Of a stretch of DNA of 64,000 nucleotides, positions 8,723 through 17,820 are shown piece after piece (position 1 is the first letter of the stretch; every line of letters starts with the position of its first letter). Under the pieces are notes generated by a model. That model saw nothing but the letters and a program-made list of their open reading frames with translations, ran no database searches and had not been told where the DNA came from. Origin of the DNA: Enterobacter sp. 10-1 (lineage in GTDB: Bacteria; Pseudomonadota; Gammaproteobacteria; Enterobacterales; Enterobacteriaceae); NCBI GenBank assembly GCA_002270295.1, contig NISF01000002.1, forward strand, positions 372,001 to 436,000. The letters run 5' to 3'. Made by a program: the position numbers and the translations under genes.

Positions 8723-9034
8723 ATGGTAGTCAGAACATGGCACGGATGCGTACCGTTCAGGCATGCAGAAGGCTTTGCAAATCATCTGCAAAAGACAGGT
8801 GTTGAACATTCTGAAGGGACACCAGGAAATCTGGGAGCATATGTACGCAGAGAGACGCAGGGTGAATGGGAGCATTTCTTCCTGGCAACTTACTGGAAAG
8901 ATCTTGATGCCGTGAAAGCATTCGCAGGCGAACAGTACCAGATTGCAGTCACCTATCCGGATGACGAGCAATTTGAGTTGCTATCTGATCCTTACGTTTT
9001 CCAACACAATGTCCAGACGGTATCACCTCTATAG
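8723..9034 (+). CDS. Antibiotic-biosynthesis-monooxygenase (ABM) domain protein
   Basis: 103 residues with the layout of a dimeric alpha/beta ABM-fold protein: an N-terminal strand (VVRTWHGCVP), a helix with HAEGFANHLQKTGV, then WEHFFLATYWKDLDAVKAFA followed by a Tyr and a final FELL segment. Family members are cofactor-free monooxygenases or haem-handling enzymes, and many have no known substrate. ATG 8723 follows GAGGA by seven bases. The gene stands alone and is closed by a terminator. Confidence 0.68.
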   Translation: MVVRTWHGCVPFRHAEGFANHLQKTGVEHSEGTPGNLGAYVRRETQGEWEHFFLATYWKDLDAVKAFAGEQYQIAVTYPDDEQFELLSDPYVFQHNVQTVSPL

Positions 9035-9043
9035 TCATTCACT

Positions 9044-9069
9044 GGCCGCTGCCATGAGGCGGCCTTTTT
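9044..9069 (+). terminator. Rho-independent terminator
   Basis: Stem GGCCGC / GCGGCC (9044–9049 with 9059–9064), nine-base loop, then TTTTT. It ends the ABM gene. Confidence 0.85.
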
Positions 9070-9446
9070 CTCTTCTGAGTCTGCCCAGTTCTCATATTTA
9101 ATTTAATAAAGAGTTCTTTGCAGTACCACCGCCAGCACCCTCAGACTGATAACAACCGTAATAATTGAATGCTTTTCAGCGCAGTGAAAAATAATATTGT
9201 TTTGAGCATTATCGGACTGGACCAGTAAGGTTTGAAATGAAAGGATCGTGTTTGTGCGGGGGTATTCCTCCGAAAGATGTGCTGACAGTTTTTCTGAGGG
9301 ATTATAATCACTGACAGGAATGTTCTTCTGCTAATCGCTTAACTAGCGACTTAAATGGCCGATTTGAGCGAGTAGAGGAAATTCGAAATTGTTCTCACCG
9401 CCAGTTAATCTTGACCAGGTCTGGACCATACTCGAGCCAGGGTCAT
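9070..9446. other. Gene-free stretch
   Basis: About 380 bases between two terminators. I see no supported gene, tRNA, clear repeat or promoter. The composition is more AT-rich than the core genes around it, in line with a junction left by insertions or deletions at the left border of the organosulfur island. Confidence 0.5.
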
Positions 9447-9475
9447 AAAAGGCTCACCGACGAAAACGGTGAGCC
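9447..9475 (-). terminator. Terminator, minus strand
   Basis: A perfect 9-bp stem GGCTCACCG / CGGTGAGCC (9451–9459 with 9467–9475) and a seven-base loop. Read on the minus strand it is followed by TTTT. It closes the gene remnant at 9486–9734 and therefore the minus-strand unit that begins with the monooxygenase at 11093. Confidence 0.8.
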
Positions 9476-9485
9476 TGCTTGCTTA

Positions 9486-9734
9486 TTAACGTATCACGCT
9501 AACATTTTCCAGTTTCACTGAACTTTCAGGTTTATCACCTACTTGCACAGAGACCGGGACAAATACGTTGAATTCTTGCAGCCAGGCGAGTTTATTACTG
9601 CTTCCCTGCTGCCCTTCATTCGTTTCATAACACTCAACTAATAGATACTTCCCACTAAACTCAGGTGCAATGCTATTCGCGTCCCCAGGACTAACACCAC
9701 TCAGATATGCAGCTTCCGACTTTCGTTCTGTGCG
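9486..9734 (-). pseudogene. 3' remnant of an unidentified gene
   Basis: An open reading frame without any usable start codon. It continues in the same frame directly after the stop of the upstream monooxygenase and ends at TAA 9486–9488, eleven bases before a strong terminator. It reads FSGKYLLVECYETNEGQ and later NVFVPVSVQVGDKP, ending ENVSVIR. The amino-acid pattern looks like real protein sequence and suggests the C-terminus of a small DNA-binding or phage/plasmid protein, but I do not recognise the family. Confidence 0.45.
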
Positions 9735-11093
9735 CTAATTTTGCTGCGACGGATGATCGGCTGCAGGCTCGGCACCGCCTTCGGGGAATAGCCGCTGACG
9801 CAGCGTCAGCGTCTCAGTCGGGTTCCCTAACAGGCCGCGCTGTTTCAGCTCCGGGATCACCCAACGGGCAAAATCCTCAAAACAGCCTGGAGAAAGCCAC
9901 TGCGCAAGATTAATGCCATCGGTATCGCTCTCTTGCAGCCACTGCGCCAACTGCCCGGCAACGCTGGCACCACTGCCGACAAAGGTCTTCTGCCGCCCTA
10001 GCCCCTGCTCAGGATGAAATACTTCGCGCAGCGTGCGGCTCGGTTGTCCATCCTCGCCGGCGACCATTTTCAGCAGCGAGCGGTTAGAGTTGGTCTGCTG
10101 CCATGCCAGCGGCGCATCCAGCGAATGGCCGGAAAGATCGACGCCGGTGCTGGCGCCATAATGGATCAACGCGCCCTGTAAATCATAGCGCGCGCTTCGT
10201 TCTGAATAGCGCTGCTGCGCTTCACTCTCGGTCTCTGCGGTAATGACCGTTACCGCGCTGATAAACTTAATTGCCCCCGGCGAGCGACCAAACTCCGCCG
10301 CCCGCGACTTAATGGCCGTGACCTGTCGACGGACGCCGCTGGCGTCCAGCCCGGCGACAAACACCACCTCCGCATGACGAGCAGCAAAATCAATGCCGCG
10401 TGGCGAGCCCCCGGCCTGAAAAATGACCGGCGTCCGCTGCGGGCTGGGTTCAGAGAGGTGCGCGTCCGGTACGGTAAACCAGCGCCCCTGATGGCGGATC
10501 GGGTGGACTTTGGCGGGGTCGGTATAAAGCCCCTCCCTCTTATCACGCTTCAGCGCCGCCCGCTCCCAGGAGTGCTGCCACAATTTGTAGCTAACTGTCA
10601 GAAACTCGTCGGCACGCTCGTAGCGTTCGTCATGATCGATCTGCTTTTCCAGTCCGAGATTGCGCGCCGCGCTCTCCAACTGTGAGGTTACGACGTTCCA
10701 GGCAATACGCCCATTGGTCAGGTGATCGAGAGTGGTAAATTTTCGCGCCAGCAGGTAAGGCTGCTCATAGGTAGTGGAGACGGTGATACCGAACCCCAGC
10801 CGCTTTGTCTGTGCCGCCATGGCGGAGACCAGCAGCAGCGGATCGATAAGCGGAGACTGGATGCCTTGCTTAAGCGAGGCCGCAGGGCTGCCCTGCCAGC
10901 TGTCAATCAGCCCCAGCGCATCGGCAATAAACAGGCAGTCAAAATCGTTCTCTTCCAGCAGCTTCGCCAGACCTACCCAGTACTCAATATCGGTATAACG
11001 ATGGCTTTGGTCCTGCGGGTCGCGCCACATACCGTAGTTAATATGTGAAACCGCCGCCATCGTAAACCCGCTGAGAATAATGTTATTGCGCAT
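9735..11093 (-). CDS. FMN-dependent monooxygenase, NtaA/SnaA/DszA family (1)
   Basis: 452 residues, a luciferase-like (LLM) two-component flavin monooxygenase. The family uses reduced FMN supplied by a separate reductase to cleave C–S or C–N bonds, as in DszA or NtaA. The N-terminal NIILSGFTM, the FDCLFIADALG segment, GFGITVSTTYEQPYLLARK and NGRIAWNVVTS are the family's flavin and substrate barrel signatures. ATG 11093 was chosen because it aligns with the start of the paralogue at 16414; a TTG ten codons upstream is also open. The gene is divergent from the transporter operon and close in sequence to 16414–17820. The substrate is unknown; sulfur scavenging is inferred from the cluster. Confidence 0.85.
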   Translation of the reverse strand: MRNNIILSGFTMAAVSHINYGMWRDPQDQSHRYTDIEYWVGLAKLLEENDFDCLFIADALGLIDSWQGSPAASLKQGIQSPLIDPLLLVSAMAAQTKRLGFGITVSTTYEQPYLLARKFTTLDHLTNGRIAWNVVTSQLESAARNLGLEKQIDHDERYERADEFLTVSYKLWQHSWERAALKRDKREGLYTDPAKVHPIRHQGRWFTVPDAHLSEPSPQRTPVIFQAGGSPRGIDFAARHAEVVFVAGLDASGVRRQVTAIKSRAAEFGRSPGAIKFISAVTVITAETESEAQQRYSERSARYDLQGALIHYGASTGVDLSGHSLDAPLAWQQTNSNRSLLKMVAGEDGQPSRTLREVFHPEQGLGRQKTFVGSGASVAGQLAQWLQESDTDGINLAQWLSPGCFEDFARWVIPELKQRGLLGNPTETLTLRQRLFPEGGAEPAADHPSQQN

Positions 11094-11326
11094 GTCATTT
11101 ACCGAAATAAAAAGAACTGACAATAAATAAAACCATTTTTATCGACAATTATTAAATCCGGCAAACCAAAGTCGAAAACCGCAAATTAAAAAAATAGAAT
11201 ATAAAATCACAAATGCGCATTTATGCTCTTTTTTTTCCAGTGCTAACATCGCCTTCAGACCTGATGGAAAGACAAAAAATTCAGGCAAATATTACAAAGA
11301 CCTGCATTCAAAACTTGGACATCGCC

Positions 11327-12949
11327 ATGAAAAACAAGAACTTTCCATCCGGGATATTATTATCTCGTCGTAAGCTATTACAGCTTACGGCTATTTCCAC
11401 CACATTATTAATGGGATTAGGACTGCCCGGTTTGTCCTTTGCTGAGGATAGCGATGAGAAATCTCGTTATGGCAAAATCTTAATTATTGGTCAGGCTCTG
11501 GAACCGACGATTTACGATCCTAACCGACAGTATTCTTATGAAACCTACCGGGTTGATAAACATATTTATGAGTCGTTGGTCGCAGAAGATCTCTCCGTAC
11601 CCGCGGCGCAGGGCACCCCGCCGATCGTCCCCGGACTGGCGACCCGCTGGGAAATCAATGATGATGCAACCGTCTTTACCTTCCATCTCCGCGAAGGGGT
11701 CAAGTTCCATGACGGTACGTCGTTTGACGCCGAAGCGGTGCGTTTTAACGTGCGCCGTTATACCGATCCACAGTTTGAATACTATGACGCCCGCTCACAG
11801 GCCACCATGGCTCAGGTCTATCACGATCTGAAAGCAATTGAGGTCGTTGATCCGCTTACCGTCCGCTACACCTTCAACCAGCCTTTCCCTGATTTCCTGC
11901 GTTTCTTGCCGCAGGGCAACTGGGTTTCCGGTATTTTCAGCCCGGAGGCGCTGAAAAAATGGGGTCAGGACGGGCTGGCGGAGCACCCTACCGGCACCGG
12001 CCCGTACCGCTTTGTGCTGCGGGTACGCAACGACCGCACCGAGCTGGTTCGCAACGACGACTGGTGGGGCAAAAAGCCGTATATGGAAAGGCTGATCTTC
12101 CGTCCAATTCTCGACGGCAGCACAGGCGTCAGCGCGCTGCAATCGGGCCAGGTGGATATCCTGTCACGTACCCCGACCGACGCGGTAGATCTGCTCTCAC
12201 AAAGCGGCTATACGGTGCACGACAGCACAGAGGCCAACCAGCTGTTCCTCGGCTGGAACTTTGCCAATAAATATACCAGCCAGCTGGCGGTCCGTCAGGC
12301 GGTGATTAAGGCCATCAACCGCGAAGAGCTGGTGAAATCGCTGCTCAACGGCCACGCGGTGGCGAGCTACAGCATACTCAACCGTTCTAATGAAGCTTTT
12401 CTGGCCGAGCAGAAAGACTATGCCTACGACCCGGAAGGGGCGAAAAAGCTGCTGGCCGATGCGGGCTACCAGCCCGGCGAAGTGAGCTTCACCATCATCA
12501 CTTACGACCAGAACCAGCCGGTTATCGAGTGGATCCAGCGCGATCTCAGCAAGGTCGGCATTACCGTGAAGGTCGTGTCGCAGGAGTGGATCACCTACAG
12601 CTCGCATCTGGCCAACCTCGCCGATGACACCGGGCTGTTCACCATGGAGTGGGGGCTGATTAGCCCGCAGTGGCTGAACGTGGCGTGGAAAAACTACGTG
12701 GTTTCGCGGGGCAAAGGCGAAAAGGTGATTACCGGCGTCGCGCCGCTGATTGCCGAGGCCAGCGTAACCATCGACCGTCAGAAAGCGTTGACCCTGTGGC
12801 ACCAGGTCAACCAGCAGTTCCAGCAGCAGGCGGCGTTCGTCCCGCTGCTGGAGCTGAACCGCGTGTTTACCACATCGCCTGCCGTCCAGGGCTTTAACGT
12901 ACCGGCGCAGAACTTCTACGACCTGACCCGCGTGTGGCTGAAATCATGA
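11327..12949 (+). CDS. Peptide/nickel-type ABC substrate-binding protein with Tat signal (importer A)
   Basis: 540 residues from ATG 11327, a family-5 solute-binding protein like DppA/OppA. The N-terminus carries LSRRKLLQLTA followed by a hydrophobic stretch and GLSFA, which fits a twin-arginine signal peptide, so it would be exported folded. The body has IYDPNRQYSYETYRVDKHIY and LREGVKFHDGTSFDAEAVRF, the usual family-5 landmarks. The frame opens 38 codons earlier (11213) but that part looks non-coding. It is the first gene of a transporter–enzyme operon and overlaps the start of the next gene by four bases. The ligand is unknown; a bulky organosulfur compound is an inference. Confidence 0.85.
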   Translation: MKNKNFPSGILLSRRKLLQLTAISTTLLMGLGLPGLSFAEDSDEKSRYGKILIIGQALEPTIYDPNRQYSYETYRVDKHIYESLVAEDLSVPAAQGTPPIVPGLATRWEINDDATVFTFHLREGVKFHDGTSFDAEAVRFNVRRYTDPQFEYYDARSQATMAQVYHDLKAIEVVDPLTVRYTFNQPFPDFLRFLPQGNWVSGIFSPEALKKWGQDGLAEHPTGTGPYRFVLRVRNDRTELVRNDDWWGKKPYMERLIFRPILDGSTGVSALQSGQVDILSRTPTDAVDLLSQSGYTVHDSTEANQLFLGWNFANKYTSQLAVRQAVIKAINREELVKSLLNGHAVASYSILNRSNEAFLAEQKDYAYDPEGAKKLLADAGYQPGEVSFTIITYDQNQPVIEWIQRDLSKVGITVKVVSQEWITYSSHLANLADDTGLFTMEWGLISPQWLNVAWKNYVVSRGKGEKVITGVAPLIAEASVTIDRQKALTLWHQVNQQFQQQAAFVPLLELNRVFTTSPAVQGFNVPAQNFYDLTRVWLKS

Positions 12950-13899
12950 TACGCATCGTACTGCTTCGGCTGGCGCAGGCCGTCCCGCTGCTGTTTCTGA
13001 TCTCGCTGCTGGTGTTCCTGATTGCTAAGCTGGTACCCGGCGACCCGATCGCCAACGCGCTGGCCGGCCAGCTCTCCGCCGAAGCTATCGAGCAGATCCG
13101 TCACGTCTACGGGCTGGATAAACCGGCGGCGGTCCAGTACCTGCTGTGGCTGAAAAATCTGTTCAGCGGTGACTGGGGAACTTCGCTGACCCTGCGCGCG
13201 CCGGTGGTAGAGGTACTGAGTAGCGCCTTCGCCAATACCGCCATCCTTACCGGCGCCGCGGTGCTGATGTGCCTGATCCCCGGCGTGGCGGTCGGCGTGG
13301 CGTGCGGTCTGTGGCAGAACACCCGCCGTGACCGTCTGGTGATGCTGTTGGTGCAGCTCGGCCACAACGTCCCCATCTTTTGGCTGGCGGTATTTTTCAT
13401 CTGGCTGTTCGCCGTCAAGCTGCGCTGGTTTCCGGTCTCCGGCATGTACGACATGCGCGGCGATCGCGGACTCGGCGATCTTCTGCACCATCTGTTTTTA
13501 CCGGCGCTTTCGACGGCGCTGATCTCAATGCTGATCCTCGCTCGTCAGGTGCGTAACAGCGTAATTGGCATTATGAATGCCGACTACATCCGCACCTACC
13601 GTGCGCTAGGCTATCCCACCGCGCTGCTGCTATGGCGGCACCTCGGACGCAATCTTCTGGCGCCAATTGTCAGCATTACCGGGCTGCAAATCGGCTACCT
13701 GCTGAGCGGCGTCATTTTTATCGAGAAAATTTTCGCCTGGCCCGGCATTGGCACCCAGCTGTACAACGCCGCGGCTGGCCAGGACTACCCCACCATTCAG
13801 ACCGGGGTGATGCTGATTGCCGCTTGCTTCCTCGCCGTCAACCTGCTCAGCGACATCCTGCAGGATTGGCTCGACCCGCGCCACCAGGGAGCCCGCTAA
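12946..13899 (+). CDS. ABC transporter permease, DppB type (importer A)
   Basis: 317 residues with six predicted membrane helices. The N-terminal helix is followed by the long periplasmic part LVPGDPIANALAGQL of DppB/OppB proteins. The cytoplasmic EAA-type loop reads YIRTYRALGYPTALLLWRHL, the site that contacts the ATPase. ATG 12946 overlaps the preceding stop (ATGA); a GTG four codons upstream is possible. It pairs with the next gene as the membrane dimer of importer A. Confidence 0.88.
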   Translation: MIRIVLLRLAQAVPLLFLISLLVFLIAKLVPGDPIANALAGQLSAEAIEQIRHVYGLDKPAAVQYLLWLKNLFSGDWGTSLTLRAPVVEVLSSAFANTAILTGAAVLMCLIPGVAVGVACGLWQNTRRDRLVMLLVQLGHNVPIFWLAVFFIWLFAVKLRWFPVSGMYDMRGDRGLGDLLHHLFLPALSTALISMLILARQVRNSVIGIMNADYIRTYRALGYPTALLLWRHLGRNLLAPIVSITGLQIGYLLSGVIFIEKIFAWPGIGTQLYNAAAGQDYPTIQTGVMLIAACFLAVNLLSDILQDWLDPRHQGAR

Positions 13900-13901
13900 T
13901 C

Positions 13902-14738
13902 ATGACCACGACCCTGTTCCTGCGCCGGCTCTCCCGACACGGGCTGGCACTGTTCGGCCTGTTTATTTTGCTCACCGCGCTGCTGGTCTCTCTGCTGGCT
14001 CCGTGGCTTTCGCCATACGACCCGCTCGCTTCGTTTGACGGCCTGCGCCTGGCGCCGCCGGGAACGCCGGGTCATTTACTCGGCCTGGATAATCAGGGAC
14101 GCGACGTACTGAGCCGAATCATCTGGGGCGGGCGTAGCCTGCTTACGGCTTCGGTGCTGCCGATTATCTTCGCCGCGCTGATTAGCCTCGCGCTCGGCAT
14201 GCTGGCAGGTTTTCGCGCCTCGGCCTTTTCCGAACTGATTATGCGCAGTATGGACATGCTGTTCGCCTTCCCGATGGTGCTGTTGGCCATCGGCCTCTCA
14301 GCAGTGCTGGGCAGCGGCTATCCGACGCTCATCATCACCCTGATTTGCAGCGTCATTCCCTACCTCACCCGCGTGGTCTATCGGGATACTCGCGCCGAGG
14401 CGGCGAAAGAGTACGTCGAGGCGCTACGCGCCCAGGGGGCGTCGACCGTCGACATTCTGTTCCGTGAAATCCTGCCCAACGTGGCGACGCCGCTGCTGGT
14501 TTACACCACCTCGTTGCTCGGCGGCATGGTGGTATTTCTGGCCGGCCTCAGCTTCCTCGGCCTCGGCGTACAGCCACCGCAGGCGGACTGGGGACGCATG
14601 GTTGGCGAAGGCGCGCAGATGATGATCCTCGGTGCGCCGCACGTCGCTACCGCTCCAGCCCTGGCGATCGTGCTGCTGTCGTTGGCTTTTAACTGGCTGG
14701 GGGACGGCTTGCGCGATCTCCTTGACCCTTACCAATAA
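13902..14738 (+). CDS. ABC transporter permease, DppC type (importer A)
   Basis: 278 residues from ATG 13902, two bases after the previous stop. A single N-terminal helix, then the LGLDNQGRDVLSRIIWGGR motif typical of DppC/OppC, then five helices. The EAA loop is EYVEALRAQGASTVDILFRE. GLSFLGLGVQPPQADWG near the C-terminus is the family's usual motif. The open frame extends far upstream inside dppB-type sequence, but that part is out-of-frame translation and not coding. Confidence 0.88.
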   Translation: MTTTLFLRRLSRHGLALFGLFILLTALLVSLLAPWLSPYDPLASFDGLRLAPPGTPGHLLGLDNQGRDVLSRIIWGGRSLLTASVLPIIFAALISLALGMLAGFRASAFSELIMRSMDMLFAFPMVLLAIGLSAVLGSGYPTLIITLICSVIPYLTRVVYRDTRAEAAKEYVEALRAQGASTVDILFREILPNVATPLLVYTTSLLGGMVVFLAGLSFLGLGVQPPQADWGRMVGEGAQMMILGAPHVATAPALAIVLLSLAFNWLGDGLRDLLDPYQ

Positions 14739-14750
14739 GGAGCGGCAACC

Positions 14751-16391
14751 ATGAGCCTGCTGCAGATTGCCCACCTTAACGTGCTTTTTCACCGCCAGAA
14801 CGTGCAGGCGGTGGACGATGTCTCCCTGACCGTTGCTCCCGGAGAAGTGCTGGCGCTTGCGGGCGAATCCGGTTCCGGAAAAAGCGTCACCGCCGCCGCC
14901 ATTCTCGGCCTGCTGCCTGCGGGCCAGGCGACGGTCAACGGCAGCATCGCTTTTGACGGCCAGCCCTTGTTGCACCAATCCACCGCGCGGCTTAATCGTC
15001 TGCGCGGACACGATATTGCGATGGTGTTTCAGAACTCGCTTTCCACGCTAGACCCGTCATGGCGAGTGGGCAAGCAGCTGCAGCACAATCTGCGCCGCCT
15101 GCATCCGGCGCTGGGGCGGCGCGCTCTGCGTGATGAGGCGCTGACGTGGCTTACCCGGATGAAAATCCGTCAGCCGGAGCAGGTAATGGCGCTCTATCCG
15201 CACCAGCTTTCCGGCGGTATGCGCCAGCGCATCCTGATTGCCCTCGCCGCCATGTGCCGCCCGCGGCTGCTGATTGCCGATGAGCCCACCACCGCTCTGG
15301 ACGCCACCGTGCAGCGCGAGGTGCTCCAGTTGCTCAAAGAGCTGTGCCAGCAGCAGCAGATGGCGCTGCTGATCATTACTCACGATTTCGGCGTGGTGGC
15401 CGCGTTAAGCGACCGCGTCGCAGTTATGCAGCACGGGCGCATCGTTGAGCAGGGGTCAACGGCTGACCTTATCGCCGCGCCGCAGCACCCGTATACCCAA
15501 TCGCTGCTGGCGGCGGTACCGTGGCCGAACACCACGCCGGTGGCCGAATACCACGACGAAGACGCGCCGCTGCTGCAAACCCGCGGATTGGGAAAAGATT
15601 TCTGGCGCCGGGAGACGCGGGGATGGTGGCCGAAAAAGGTGGCCGTTACGGCGGTTAACGACGTCAGCCTGACCGTTCAGCGCGGCGAAATTGTCGGCAT
15701 TATCGGCGAGTCCGGGTCCGGAAAATCCACCCTGGCGCGGCTGCTGGCGCAGCTGATCCCAGGCGATCGCGGCGAAATGCGCTTTGCTGGCGAGCTGGTG
15801 AGCAACAAGGATAAGGACAGCATCACTACTCTGCGTTGTCAGCTTCAGTGCGTCTTTCAGGACAGCCTGGCCTCATTCAACCCGCGTCTGACGCTGGAAG
15901 AGCAGCTGGTTCGCCCGCAGTTCCGTCTTGGCACGGTCGCACAGCGTCCGCAGGCGGTAGCGCGCGCCAGGTCCCTGTTTAGCGAAGTTGGGCTGGACGT
16001 CGCTCTGCTGCAGCGCTATCCGCACCAGCTCTCCGGCGGTCAGCGCCAGCGCGCCAATATTGCCCGCGCCCTGGCGGTAAATCCCCGCTTCCTGCTGCTC
16101 GACGAACCCACCTCCGCGCTGGATCTCACGGTACAGGCGCAGGTAATGGCGCTGCTCACTCGTATGCATCGCCAGCACGCCCTGACCTGCCTGTTTATCA
16201 GTCACAACCTGGCCCTGGTCGCGCAGTTTTGCCAGCGCATTGTGGTGATGGCCCGCGGCCAGATAGTGGACGATTTCCCGCGCCACGCGCTGTACGCCGC
16301 GGATCGTCATCCGATCACCCGGCAGCTGCTGGCCGCCAGCTACCTGCTGCCAACGGGCACGACGGACGCGGCATTAAAACGTTTTGCCTGA
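14751..16391 (+). CDS. Dual ABC ATPase (DppD–DppF fusion type, importer A)
   Basis: 546 residues with two complete nucleotide-binding domains, as in GsiA. Domain 1: Walker [10 protein letters not shown] near residues 38–46 and signature LSGGMRQR near 153. Domain 2: Walker [10 protein letters not shown] near 318–327 and signature LSGGQRQR near 427, with [11 protein letters not shown]. After domain 1 comes the peptide-transporter C-terminal [12 protein letters not shown] motif. One polypeptide therefore supplies both ATPases for the two permeases just upstream. Confidence 0.88.
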   Translation: MSLLQIAHLNVLFHRQNVQAVDDVSLTVAPGEVLALAGESGSGKSVTAAAILGLLPAGQATVNGSIAFDGQPLLHQSTARLNRLRGHDIAMVFQNSLSTLDPSWRVGKQLQHNLRRLHPALGRRALRDEALTWLTRMKIRQPEQVMALYPHQLSGGMRQRILIALAAMCRPRLLIADEPTTALDATVQREVLQLLKELCQQQQMALLIITHDFGVVAALSDRVAVMQHGRIVEQGSTADLIAAPQHPYTQSLLAAVPWPNTTPVAEYHDEDAPLLQTRGLGKDFWRRETRGWWPKKVAVTAVNDVSLTVQRGEIVGIIGESGSGKSTLARLLAQLIPGDRGEMRFAGELVSNKDKDSITTLRCQLQCVFQDSLASFNPRLTLEEQLVRPQFRLGTVAQRPQAVARARSLFSEVGLDVALLQRYPHQLSGGQRQRANIARALAVNPRFLLLDEPTSALDLTVQAQVMALLTRMHRQHALTCLFISHNLALVAQFCQRIVVMARGQIVDDFPRHALYAADRHPITRQLLAASYLLPTGTTDAALKRFA

Positions 16392-16413
16392 CCCATTTTA
16401 ATAAGGACGCACC

Positions 16414-17820
16414 ATGACAACCGCAAAAAAACAGCTGTTATTCAACGGCTTTATGATGAACGTCGTCGGCCATGTCTCCGCCGGACTGTGGCGGCACCCC
16501 GATGACCGAGCCAGCGAATACACGACTCTCGACTACTGGCTGCACATTGCGCGCCTGCTCGATGAGGCCGGTTTTGACGCTATGTTTATCGCCGACGCGC
16601 TGGGGCAGATAGACGTCTACCAGGGCAAACCCGATGCCGCGCTGCGTACCGCCGCGCAGTCGCCGGTCAACGATCCGCTGCTGCTGGTCTCGGCGATGGC
16701 CGCCGCCACCCGACAGTTGGGGTTTGGCATCACCGTTTCAACCACCTACGAGCATCCGTATCTGCTGGCGCGCAAGTTCACCACGCTCGACCACCTGACC
16801 AAGGGGCGAGTGGCGTGGAACATCGTGACGTCGGTGCTGGAGTCCGCCGCGCGTAACCTCGGGCTGGAAAAACAGATGGACCACGACGAACGCTACGAGC
16901 GTGCGCAGGAGTTCCTTGAGGTGACCTACAAGCTGTGGGAAGGCTCGTGGGAAGACGATGCGGTACGCCGTGACCGCGAGGCGGGCGTCTATACCGACCC
17001 CGCCAAAGTCCACCCGATCCGCCATCAGGGGCGCTGGTTTACCGTGCCGGACGCGCACCTCTCTGAACCCAGCCCGCAGCGAACGCCGGTGCTGTTCCAG
17101 GCTGGCACCTCTGACCGGGGTCGTCTGTTTGCCGCACAGAATGCCGAAGTCGTGTTCCTCGGCGGCACCACGCCGCAGTCGATCGCGCAGAATATCGACA
17201 AAATTCGCACCCTGGCGCATGAACAGGGGCGCGGCGCCGAGGCAATTCGCTTTATCACCGCCATCAGCGTGGTGGTCGATGAGGACGATGCCAGGGCACA
17301 CGCCAAATTCCAGGACTACCTCAACTACACCAGTCAGGAAGCGGCGCTGGCGCTGTTCTCTGCCTGGACGGGAGTGGACTGGTCCGGCTGGTCGCTGGAC
17401 GAGCCGCTCAAATATATCGAAACCAACGCCAGCCGCTCGGCGCTGGCCGGGCTGACGCGCATTGACGCCGAGCGCCAGTGGACGGTGGGCGATATCAGTA
17501 ACTACATCGGCATCGGCGGCATTCACCCGACGCTGGTGGGTAGCCCGCAGAGCGTCGCCGACCAGCTGGAAGCCTTTGCCGACGCCTCCGGGGTTGATGG
17601 CTTCAACCTCGCCTACGCCATCAGCCCCGGCAGTTTCGAAGATTTTGTCCGCTGGGTGGTGCCGGAACTTCAGGCGCGGGGACGCATGCGTCGGGCGGAC
17701 GGTACGTCGCTCACCCTACGCGAACGCCTGCAGGGTCGCGGGCAGCAGCGGCTGCGCGACGATCACCCCGGCACCCGCTTTCGTCAACTAACAGATGGCT
17801 ATCCTCAGGAGGTGCAATGA
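16414..17820 (+). CDS. FMN-dependent monooxygenase, NtaA/SnaA/DszA family (2)
   Basis: 468 residues, AAGGA before ATG 16414. Same architecture as the protein at 9735–11093 and clearly its paralogue (shared segments such as GFGITVSTTYE, YLLARKFTTLDHLT and VHPIRHQGRWFTVPDAHLSE). It would use FMNH2 and O2 to cleave an organosulfur or related substrate in the cytosol. Its stop overlaps the start of the next monooxygenase by four bases, so the two are translationally coupled. Whether the two paralogues act on different substrates cannot be read from the sequence. Confidence 0.87.
   Translation: MTTAKKQLLFNGFMMNVVGHVSAGLWRHPDDRASEYTTLDYWLHIARLLDEAGFDAMFIADALGQIDVYQGKPDAALRTAAQSPVNDPLLLVSAMAAATRQLGFGITVSTTYEHPYLLARKFTTLDHLTKGRVAWNIVTSVLESAARNLGLEKQMDHDERYERAQEFLEVTYKLWEGSWEDDAVRRDREAGVYTDPAKVHPIRHQGRWFTVPDAHLSEPSPQRTPVLFQAGTSDRGRLFAAQNAEVVFLGGTTPQSIAQNIDKIRTLAHEQGRGAEAIRFITAISVVVDEDDARAHAKFQDYLNYTSQEAALALFSAWTGVDWSGWSLDEPLKYIETNASRSALAGLTRIDAERQWTVGDISNYIGIGGIHPTLVGSPQSVADQLEAFADASGVDGFNLAYAISPGSFEDFVRWVVPELQARGRMRRADGTSLTLRERLQGRGQQRLRDDHPGTRFRQLTDGYPQEVQ

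Noticed and set aside
11213..11326. Upstream extension of the importer A binding protein
   Set aside because: It would bury the twin-arginine signal peptide 38 residues inside the protein; ATG 11327 gives a normal signal.
13632..13901. Upstream extension of the importer A DppC gene
   Set aside because: The frame is open but lies inside the DppB-type gene and lacks permease sequence; ATG 13902 begins the conserved protein.
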